Assembly: GCA_039024375.1 (NCBI GenBank)
Contig: JBCCQK010000210.1
Span: forward strand, 1 to 12,900
Reading direction: 5' to 3'
Length of the DNA stretch: 12,900 nt
From: JAFMDF01 sp039024375
GTDB taxonomy: Bacteria; Bacteroidota; Bacteroidia; Chitinophagales; Saprospiraceae
Below, piece by piece: positions 1-8,400 of the stretch. The stretch's first letter is position 1. Each line of letters opens with the position of its first letter. The translations under genes were made by a program, and so were the position numbers. Below the pieces are notes generated by a model. It had not been told where the DNA came from. It worked only from the letters and a program-made list of their open reading frames with translations, and did no database searches.

Positions 1-803
1 AAGCGGTTGAAATTAGATAGGTTGGTGTAACCGCACTGAAAACAAATTTCGCTGACGCTGTGCTGCGTTTCCAACAGTAGCTTGCAGGCCTCCCCTAAGC
101 GTGTATCCGTTAAAAATTTTGAAAAACTGCGATTGGTCGATTTTTTAAAAAAATGACTGAACGCCGATTCGCTCATATTAATGATATTTGCGACTTGCTG
201 AGCCGTTATTTTTTTTCTGAAATTTTCTAGTATAAAAGCATAAACCACATCCATTCGTTTGCTTTCGGGAGACATAATTTTAGAAGAATACCCAGCGCTG
301 GCGATGAGTCGATTCTCTTCGGAGGTCGCCATAATTTGTAAGATTTCTAAAAAAGAAAGTACTGCTTCGAAGCCAGTTTTTTCTACTAATTGCAGCAACT
401 TCTTCATAACTATTACCCTCGTTTTTCCCGAAAATTCAATCCCTCTCACCGAATAAGCTAACATGGTCTTGATGGGGTAAAAAACTGATTTAGAAAACAG
501 TTCGCTATCAAATAAAGTCTCTTCAAATTGTAATACTATCGTATGCGTTGTTGGATATTTTTTTAAATCCGTATCATCGCCGTCCCAAGTGTGATTGAGA
601 TACGGACCAAGTAGTACCAAGTCACAATCCTTGTATTTTTCCACTTTGTCTCCTACTATTCGACTACCCGACGCCCGCATGATTAAATTAATTTCGTATT
701 CGGGATGATTGTGCAGTGGATAATCAAAGGTCGCCTTGGGGTGATTGAATAAGCCAAATACTTCTTGAGGGTTTACTAGGGTTATTTCTCGGTAGATTTT
801 CAT
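1..803 (-). CDS. AraC-family transcriptional regulator, C-terminal end cut by window edge
   Basis: The minus-strand frame opens at ATG 803-801 (MKIYREITLVNPQEVFGLFN) and runs 267 codons to the window edge without a stop. Residues about 20-75 look like the cupin-type effector-binding domain of AraC regulators, with an H31-N-H33-P-E-Y-E-I stretch and a later N-H-T-W ending near W73. The C-terminal part holds the two helix-turn-helix segments of the family: about residues 200-220 (ITAQQVANIINMSESAFSHF), then FKKSTNRSFSKFL, and about 248-267 (SVSEICFQCGYTNLSNFNR), the usual G-(F/Y)-x-N-x-S-x-F signature. Family members are usually 280-300 residues, so only about 20-30 are missing. Family knowledge predicts a ligand-responsive DNA-binding regulator, often of sugar metabolism; the ligand and targets cannot be told from this window. 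It is divergent from ruvA with a 454-bp spacer. Confidence 0.9.
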   Translation of the reverse strand, partial: MKIYREITLVNPQEVFGLFNHPKATFDYPLHNHPEYEINLIMRASGSRIVGDKVEKYKDCDLVLLGPYLNHTWDGDDTDLKKYPTTHTIVLQFEETLFDSELFSKSVFYPIKTMLAYSVRGIEFSGKTRVIVMKKLLQLVEKTGFEAVLSFLEILQIMATSEENRLIASAGYSSKIMSPESKRMDVVYAFILENFRKKITAQQVANIINMSESAFSHFFKKSTNRSFSKFLTDTRLGEACKLLLETQHSVSEICFQCGYTNLSNFNR

Positions 804-811
804 GGTGATAC

Positions 812-939
812 GGTTGACGGTGTAAATGAATACAACGAACGGCAAAATAGCGAATATAATTTTAATTATATCATCACGTTAATGTCTTTGCCAAATGATT
901 ATTCTCCAATTTTTTCTCTAGCCCCGTGTACCGTCAACC
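812..939. promoter_or_regulatory. Possible operator pair: 10-bp inverted repeat upstream of the araC-type gene
   Basis: GGTTGACGGT at 812-821 and its exact complement ACCGTCAACC at 930-939 form a perfect inverted repeat with 108 bp between the arms. The first arm begins 9 bp in front of the regulator's ATG. AraC-family proteins often bind paired half-sites and regulate their own gene, so these could be operator sites. That is inference, and a chance match of 10 bp cannot be excluded. Confidence 0.3.
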
Positions 940-1074
940 AAAATAAAGCCTATTCCTCTCCTCCCCTTTTTACATCACCCACTACGTTGTATTTTTACGT
1001 TTTCTTTCAATTTAACTATTCTACTGAACAAAGAAGAGCAATAATGTGTAAGTAGTTGCTAGATTTTATGGTGT

Positions 1075-1178
1075 AAAATCAAAATTCTAAAATCAAATAT
1101 CATATATCTTAAATCTACCTAATTTTTATCCCAGACAGATTTATGATATATGATTTCTGAACTGTGATTTTTGATTTT
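1075..1178. repeat. Fold-back element with 42-nt imperfect inverted repeat arms
   Basis: The arms 1075-1116 and 1137-1178 are complementary at 34 of 42 positions with no gaps, separated by a 20-nt centre. The outer 10 bp (AAAATCAAAA) and an inner 10-bp core (ATCATATATC at 1099-1108, GATATATGAT at 1145-1154) match perfectly. The element is very AT-rich and ends 79 bp before ruvA. It has no U-tract, so it does not look like an intrinsic terminator. It could be a dispersed intergenic palindrome, a small non-autonomous mobile element remnant, or a regulatory site. Confidence 0.65.
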
Positions 1179-1257
1179 CTTACCTACATCAAAGGAGTTT
1201 TCGTCACATTAGAAAGTCCTGCTGTTCATTATAGGGTATAATTTCACCGAAAATACT

Positions 1258-1848
1258 ATGATTTCCTACATCAAAGGTCCCATCACCTTCAAGAATCCCA
1301 CCTTTATCGTCGTCGAAGCGGGCGGCATTGGCTATCGGGTTAATATCAGCTTGAATACTTACGCCAAAATCGAAAAATCGGAAACCGTCAAAATACTCAC
1401 CCATTTACAGGTCAAAGAAGATAGCCACACCCTCTACGGATTTGCCGACGAAGCAGAACGCAAACTATTTCGGCACCTCATCTCTGTATCGGGCATCGGC
1501 CCCGCTACGGCACAGGTCATGCTCTCGTCGATGAGTCCCGACGAGGCTAGAGCGGCCATTGTTGGGGAAAATGTCGCCGCTTTTAAAACGGTCAAAGGCA
1601 TTGGTCCCAAAACTGCCAAACGGTTAATTTTAGATTTGAAAGACAAATTATTAAAAGATGGCGGAGATACCCCTCTAGTTGCTGTCGGTGTGGACAATAC
1701 ATTGCGAAAAGAGGCGTTATCTGCTTTAGTTTCTTTAGGGTTCAATAAAATTCAGTCCCAAAAAGTGTTGAGTAAGATTCTAAAGGAGCAACCCAATGTG
1801 AAGACGGTAGAAGAGTTGATTAAGCTGTCTTTGCGCCAATTTAAGTGA
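1258..1848 (+). CDS. ruvA: Holliday junction branch migration complex subunit RuvA
   Basis: RuvA binds four-way DNA junctions as a tetramer and loads the RuvB motor for branch migration during recombinational repair in the cytoplasm. The 196-residue length is normal for the family. Residues 1-64 form the OB-fold domain, beginning MISYIKGPI and containing VVEAGGIGYRVNI. Two helix-hairpin-helix motifs follow, VSGIGPATA at 77-85 and VKGIGPKTAKRLI at about 112-124. After a flexible linker (about 132-148), residues 150-195 (LRKEALSALVSLGF...) match domain III, which contacts RuvB. The ATG start is chosen because the conserved N-terminus begins exactly there. It lies upstream of sprA in the same direction, but a 648-bp spacer with palindromes argues against a tight operon. 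No ruvB or ruvC is in the window. Confidence 0.97.
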   Translation: MISYIKGPITFKNPTFIVVEAGGIGYRVNISLNTYAKIEKSETVKILTHLQVKEDSHTLYGFADEAERKLFRHLISVSGIGPATAQVMLSSMSPDEARAAIVGENVAAFKTVKGIGPKTAKRLILDLKDKLLKDGGDTPLVAVGVDNTLRKEALSALVSLGFNKIQSQKVLSKILKEQPNVKTVEELIKLSLRQFK

Positions 1849-1852
1849 GAAG

Positions 1853-2053
1853 TGGGGTTGTGTAGAAAGTCATCGAATTAAATTAAATCATCTGTGTAAT
1901 TAAAGTAAAAACTGCTGGATGGCTATATTGTTAAATGGTTATATTGTTGTAAGACAAAGTGTTACGAGAACAATGTAGCCATATAACAATATAGCAATTA
2001 TGCTAATTATACATTTGAACTCTGATTATTTATACCCTTTCTACACAACCCCA
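1853..2053. repeat. MITE-like nested palindromic element downstream of ruvA
   Basis: The ends are a perfect 17-bp inverted repeat, TGGGGTTGTGTAGAAAG at 1853-1869 and its complement at 2037-2053. Near the centre is a second long hairpin: arms 1922-1948 and 1969-1995 pair over 27 bp with one A-A mismatch and two G-U pairs. Its 20-nt loop contains a further GTAA/TTAC. The two palindromes share nearly the same centre, 5 bp apart, and the inner arms consist of two near-repeats of a TGGCTATATTGTT-like unit. Terminal repeats, small size, no coding capacity and dyad symmetry suit a miniature inverted-repeat transposable element. No clear target-site duplication is visible. A large terminator for ruvA is the main alternative, since the element starts 5 bp after the stop codon. 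Confidence 0.6.
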
Positions 2054-2128
2054 TTCCACCAATCACCTAACTCGTTGAAATCAAACCCACTACACTTATC
2101 AAAGATATTACATTGTTAAAATTTCTCT

Positions 2129-2161
2129 TTGATAGGCAATTAAATCACCCTTTTACGTTTG
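2129..2161 (+). promoter_or_regulatory. Candidate Bacteroidota-type promoter for sprA
   Basis: TACGTTTG at 2154-2161 is an exact match to the phylum's -7 consensus TAnnTTTG. A TTG at 2129-2131, within CTTTG, sits 22 bp upstream, inside the reported 17-23 bp spacing for the -33 box. Transcription would begin near 2168 and give an untranslated leader of about 330 nt before the sprA ATG. The long leader is the main reason for caution. Confidence 0.45.
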
Positions 2162-2248
2162 ATAAACAGCATTTTGGCCGACACCATTTGAAAGGGCGTT
2201 TGCCAAAATTTATCGTTACAGATTACCACAAGTCGTAACTTGTTGTGG
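2161..2248 (+). ncRNA. Two consecutive stem-loops in the probable sprA 5' leader
   Basis: The first stem pairs GATAAA (2161-2166) with TTTATC (2209-2214) and, after a 5-nt bulge, TTTTGGC (2172-2178) with GCCAAAA (2202-2208), 13 bp in all. The second pairs ACAAGT (2228-2233) with ACTTGT (2238-2243) around a CGTA loop, with an outer CC/GG pair at 2226-2227 and 2247-2248. Neither is followed by a U-tract, so they are not simple terminators. I do not recognise a known riboswitch; a leader that affects sprA expression or mRNA stability is inference. If transcription starts near 2168, part of the first stem would not be transcribed. Confidence 0.35.
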
Positions 2249-2496
2249 CCTATGACGTTTTAGACATCTTTACTTAAATATTGAGTGACCGCACTGCATT
2301 TTTCACAAACATTTCCCAAGTAGAAGAATGGAATAGATTTTGAACAGATTACATACATAAAAAACTATTAATCAGTTCATATACTTCTGTTCTCACATTT
2401 GGGAAGACTAAAAACATTAGCCAAAGCTGTTTTTTGGTCGCCATTGAGTGAACGATTTACACGAAGTCAGTCACAGGATTTTCGCACTTGTTTACC

Positions 2497-5400
2497 ATGA
2501 GCAAATCATTTTTACTTTTTTTTATTTCGGTAGTATCCAGTTCTTTTTTATTCGCCTCGGGGCCTCATCCCGACGCCAATATTCCACTAGCAGCACCCGT
2601 CATTACCGTCGCTACGCCCGCATTGGATACGATTCCTCCCATACAAGACCGCACCGAAGATTTTGTCAACACGCCCAACGAAAATCCGTTCGATTTGAAA
2701 GACCCTGCGGTGATTGAAAAGGACGTGGAGTACGACGTAACTACAGGGCAATACATTATTAGCGAGAAATTGGGAGAGGATTATTTTCGGGCACCTACCT
2801 ACATGTCTTTCGAAGAATACACGGAATATAGAGCAAAGCAACAAGAAAAAGCCTATTTTAATAGTTTAGCGGGGGTAAATAGCAACGACGATAATATTAG
2901 TGGTAGAATTGACCCAATTTCTAAATTGCAATCAGAAATCGAAAATAATTTGGTCAACCGCCTTTTTGGAGGAACGGAGGTGTCCATTCAACCGCAGGGA
3001 AACATTGATTTGACTTTCGGTGGTTTTTATCAAAATAACCAAAATCCGACTTTGGAACAGCGCCGACAGCGGCAGGGTGGTTTTGACTTTGATATGGACA
3101 TTCGGATGAACGTGGAGGGAAAGATTGGCGATAAATTAAACTTATCTACTAATTATAATACACAAGCAACCTTCGATTTCGAAAACCAATTGAACTTGGG
3201 CTACGCTAGCGACGCTTTCAGCGAAGACGACATTATTAAAAATATTGAAGCGGGGAACGTTAGTTTACCCTTGAATGGAACGCTGATTCAAGGTAGTCAG
3301 AACTTATTTGGTCTTCGAACCGATTTACAATTTGGTTATTTAAAACTGAGTTTGTTGGCCGCCCAGCAGAAGTCTCGACGAGAAAATATTCAGTTGGAAG
3401 GAGGCGCCCAAGTGCAAGAATTTGAAGTATTTGCCGACGAATACGACGAAAACCGTAACTTCTTCCTCTCTCATTACAACTATGAAACCTTCGAAGAATC
3501 GCTGCGAAATTTACCCCAAATCAATAGCCTTTTCAGAATTAGTAAAATCCAAGTTTGGGTAACCAACGACCGAAACGCCGTGGACGCTACGGATAATATT
3601 CGGGAGATTGTGGCCATAGCCGACTTGGGAGAGTCCGAAAGGACTCAGACTATTCCAAGACCTGCCTCACCGCCCAATCAAGATATTTTTGGCAGAAGTC
3701 TGCCCGCTAATAACTCCAACTTTCTCGAACGGGAGTTACTCGAAGACCAAGAAGCACATTTGATAAATAACGTGGTAAAGACACTGGAAAGTGCGCCCTT
3801 CAATTTGCAACAAATCAAGGATTACGAGAAAGTTCGGGCACGGATGTTATCCCCTTCCGAATTTAATTATAACCCAGATTTGGGCTTTGTCTCCATCAAC
3901 GTCAACGTGCGCCCCAATCAAGTATTGGGCGTTGCCTTCGAATATACGTATAATGGTCGGGTGTTCCGGGTGGGTGAATTTGCCAACGACGTCGCCGAGA
4001 GTAATTCCGACGGTGACATTTGTACCGAAGAGGACCCCAATGTGCTATTCGTCAAAATGCTCAAAAGTTCCGCTAACCGAGTGGACCTACCCATGTGGGG
4101 TTTGATGATGAAAAACGTCTATAACATTGGGGCTTACCAAGTGGACGAGCAGGAATTTCGAATGGAAGTACTGTACCAAGACCCTGGCCGGGGGGACAAA
4201 CGGTTTATTCCAGCCCCCGAATTGACTCGGTTTCCATTGATTCGACTATTGAACTTAGATAATTTGAACATTCTGCGAGACCCACAGCCCGACGGAGTGT
4301 TCGACTACGTAGAAGGATTAACGATTAACCCACAGAACGGGCGGGTGATGTTTCCCGTTTTAGAACCCTTCGGTAGTTCTTTAGAACGACAAATTCGGGA
4401 GCGAGTCGATAACTCTGCTCGAGCCGACCAATTAGTGCGGCAATACACTTTTCCACAATTGTACGACTCGACGCTCTTCCGAGCAAAAGAATATCCCGAA
4501 CTGAATCGGTTTATTTTAAAAGGAGAATATAAATCGTCCGTCAGTTCGGAAATCTCTCTCGGGGCGTTCAATTTGCCCGAAGGCGCCGAACGAATTACAG
4601 CTGGTGGGCAACTGCTGGTTCGAGGCAAGGATTATACGATTGATTACAATATCGGTCGGGTCGTCATTCTGAATGATGCGATTCTTAATTCGGGCGTTCC
4701 GATTAACGTTTCGTTCGAGGACAATTCGTTGTTTGGGTTTCAATCGAGGACGATGCTCGGGGTTCGGGCCGACTACGAATTGGGCAAAGACGCCAGCATT
4801 GGGGCGACCTATATGCAATTGTTCGAACGGCCGTTTACGCAAAAGGTAAACTTTGGAGAGGACCCCATTAATAATAGAGTCTATGGGCTGGATTTTAATT
4901 TTCAGAAACCCGCTCCTTGGCTGACCAAAGCTTTAGACGCCCTACCCTTTTACAGCACCAAAGCGGAGTCGTCGATTTCGCTGAGCGCCGAATTTGCGGC
5001 CTTAAAACCCGGACACGCTCGGGGAATCAACCAAGCAGACGACGAAGGAGCGGTCTATTTGGACGACTTCGAAGGAACGACGAGTTCAATTCTGCTAGGT
5101 TCTGCGCTGACCAACTGGGCGCTGTCTTCCGTACCTGCCCGACCGGGCGCATCAAGCGGTCGGGTCTTTCCCGAAGCTCGACTAATTGACGATATTCGAG
5201 GTGGGGTTAATCGAGCCAAGCTAAACTGGTATTCGCTGGAATTTACGATTTCCGAAGGAGCGGATAATCCTTATACTCGACAAGTTATCACACAAGAAAT
5301 TTTTGAAAACGAGCAATCGGCTAACTTCGGTGGTTTTGGTAATAACACGGAACGGATTCTCGACTTATACTACGACCCGACGACTAGAGGGCCTTATAAT

Positions 5401-8400
5401 TTCGACGTGCCGGGCGGAACACAGTTTTCGGCGGGTATGGCACAAAATGGTCGCCTATTAGAACCAGAGAGCCGTTGGGCGGGTATCACCCAAGCCATCA
5501 GAAATAATACCGATTTTCAGACCAGCAACGTCGAATTTATCGAATTCTGGATGCTGAGTCCTTTTATTGAAAATCAAGGCGGCGGCGGTGAAATTGTATT
5601 TAACTTAGGAAACGTTTCGGAGGATATTCTACGAGATTCTCGGCGTTTTTACGAAAGTGGACTGCCCACCGACAGCGATGTGGAAGAAGCAAGAGAGTCC
5701 GTGCGGGCGGCCTTGAACAATCCTGCGGATAGCTGTAAAGGTATAGAAGAAGAACTGGTAGCAACGACCAATTGGGCGAGAGTGCCGAGAGACGTTGCCA
5801 GAATCGGAAACTTTAGTAACGAAGACAATGCCCGCAGTCAACAAGATTTGGGCTTTGATGGCTTCAACGATTCCATGGAAATCGTGCATTACAACGAATA
5901 CGTTACCTCGCTTAACGAAGCCGTAGCAGCGGGAACATTAAATCCCGAAGCCAGAGACGAGATTTTAAGGGACGTTTCGAACGATAACTTTACCCACTTT
6001 CGGGACTACGTACGAGGGACTTCCGTGCAGGAACGCTACTCTCGCTTCAACGGACCGCAAGGGAACAATCGAAACCCTAATCGAGAAAGTACCGTTACGG
6101 GTTTTTCTAACGGTATTAGTGCCCAAGGGAATCGCGGGATGGACGACGACGAAGATTTGGACCAAAACAACAGTTTGAACGAAACCGAGGCCTATTTCGA
6201 GTACCGAATCCCCGTGGAGGGCGACGGTCAAGGTGGCATCGAATTGAACGAGTTTATTACGGACGTAGAACCGGGCGTTGAGACCCGGGACGGGCAACCG
6301 ACCAACTGGTATCGTTTTAAAATTCCTCTGAACCAACCAACTGGTACGGTGGGTGGCATTAGCGACTTTCGAGCGATTCGCTTCGTGCGGATGTACATGA
6401 CGGGATTTAGAAATCCTCGCTATTTTAGAATGGCCCGTTTGGAATTAGTCAGTAACCGATGGCGACGCTATACTCGAGAGTTAAGTACCTTATTTGGTAT
6501 CCCCACGAATCCGCCGTTACAAGCCAACTTCGATGTCAACACGGTAAATATCAACGAAAATGGCAAGCGGGAGCCGTTTGCCTACGTGCTACCTCCCCGA
6601 ATCGTACGGGAAAATTCGCTAGGCAACTTCCCACAGGCGCTGCAAAACGAACAATCCCTGTCGATAACCGTCTGTGATTTGCCCGACGGGGACGCTCGGG
6701 CATTGTTCAAACCGCTGGATTTGGATATGCGAGTGTACGAGAATTTGCGAATGTTCGTCCACGCCGAAGACCAAGACGGCCTCGCCGAATACGAGCGGGG
6801 CGAAGTGGAACTATTCATGCGACTCGGTAGTGATTTTGAAGAAAATTACTACGAATACCAACTACCGCTCACGATGTCCGATGCGGATAAGCTACCGATT
6901 AACACAACCGGTTCGAATACTTTAGACCCCGTTTACGTCGAAGAGGTCTGGATACCCGAAAATCAGGTGGACATTCCTCTGGATTCGTTTATTTCGATAA
7001 AAAAACGGCGAAATGCCATTCCGGGTGCAGATATCAATGTTCCTTTCGTGGTTCCTTTCGAAGAACAAGAAGGCGCCCAATTGAGCGTATTGGGTAATCC
7101 GAACTTAGGATTAGTAAAGGGCGTCATGATTGGTGTTCGCAACAAACGGGACAACGGTGCGCCGATTTGTACGGAAGTGTGGGTCAACGAATTACGCCTA
7201 AGTGGTTTCGACGAACGGGGTGGCCAAGCGGGTCTCGCCCGACTAGATTTACAATTGGCCGACTTGGGGAACGCCACCGTAGCGGGTAATTTCAGCACCA
7301 TCGGTTGGGGGCAACTCGAAGATAAAGTGAACGAACGGGCTAGAGAGCGGTATTTGCAATACGATTTGTCTGCTAACCTAGAGCTAGGTAAGTTTTTACC
7401 CGAAAAGTCGGGCATTAAAATTCCGTTCTACGCTCAGCATTCGGTGACAACCTACACGCCCGAATTTGACCCTTATGATTTGGATATCCCGCTGAAGGAT
7501 AAGTTGAAATCCATTCCCGCTTCGCAACGAGATTCGGTCAAGCAGCAGGCGCAGGAATACAACTCCATCAGTACTGTTAACTTTAGTAATGTTCGTAAGG
7601 AAAAAACCAACGACACCAAACCGATGCCGTGGGACATTTCTAATTTTAGCGCTTCGTACAACCATACCAAAACGGTCAACCGCAACGCTTTGATTGAAAA
7701 TGACCAAACGGATATTTATCGCGGAGGCATTGATTATAGCTTTTCTTGGCGGCCTAAGTACATTCAGCCATTTAAGAAGATAAAAAATAAAAATCTCAAA
7801 TTCATTAAGGAATTGAACTTGAATCCACTGCCCAATTCGTTCACGTTCAATACGATGTTGGACAGGCATTTGCAGCAAACTTCCTACCGCTTCGTCGAAG
7901 AAGAGTTCAAAACCTTTTTTATTCGGAAATTTTTGTGGAATCGGAACTACGACGTGAAGTGGGATTTGATGAAAGCCTTAAAGTTGAACTTCCGTGCGGA
8001 AAACTTGGGCGTTATCGACGAATTGGACGCCGAGGGAAATACGCTGGATGGTCAATTGTACGATGGGAGCAATCGGGATTACATTTGGGAAAATCTCCGC
8101 ATGGGTGGGCGAAACAAAAATTATTACCACAGCATCAATGCTAGCTTTAACGTGCCGTTGAAAAACTTCCCATTCCTAGATTTTATGACCTTTAAAGCGC
8201 AATACAACGCTACCTACGATTGGAGTCGGGCTTCGGTCAACGCCGATTCGTTGGGGAATGTGATTCAAAATAGTTCTAGCCGACAGGTTACATTTGACGT
8301 CAATTTTGATAAATTGTACAATAAGTCCAAATACCTCAAAGAAATCAACGGCCGAGGCGGTCGGGGTCGTAAGCCGAAGCGTACTACGAGTAATAACCGC

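Larger units (their letters stand above)
804..1257. other. Divergent spacer between araC-type gene and ruvA, no gene seen
   Basis: No convincing reading frame is present. From left to right it holds a 10-bp inverted repeat (812-821 and 930-939), a short AT-rich palindrome with 8-bp arms (854-861 and 864-871), a 104-bp fold-back element (1075-1178), and a 13-bp sequence at 1183-1195 that recurs inside the start of ruvA. I could not find a full TAnnTTTG promoter box in front of either flanking gene; TACGTTTT near 995 is a one-mismatch version on the plus strand. Confidence 0.6.
1849..2496. other. Spacer between ruvA and sprA, no gene seen
   Basis: This 648-bp stretch has no supported coding region; short frames here lack recognisable composition or family motifs. 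Its left third is the nested palindrome at 1853-2053. A candidate promoter lies at 2129-2161 and two stem-loops at 2161-2248. From 2250 to 2496 I see nothing clear except TAGATTTTG near 2334, a promoter-like box with one extra base. Confidence 0.6.

Noticed and set aside
2010..2017. TACATTTG as the main sprA promoter
   Set aside because: It matches the -7 consensus, but no TTG is found 17-23 bp upstream; it is kept only as a possibility in the MITE-like finding.
1853..2053. A CRISPR array or an insertion sequence with transposase
   Set aside because: The repeated units are inverted and unevenly spaced, and the element has no coding frame.
2488..2496. A three-residue extension of SprA from TTG 2488
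   Set aside because: ATG 2497 gives a standard signal peptide with a charged residue directly before the hydrophobic stretch.
2448..2717. An 89-codon plus-strand frame overlapping the start of sprA
   Set aside because: It begins with GTG, lies mostly inside sprA in another frame and shows no domain or natural composition.
7396..7878. A 160-codon minus-strand frame inside sprA
   Set aside because: It is the longest of many antisense frames within sprA; the sprA frame is strongly supported by family motifs on both sides of it.
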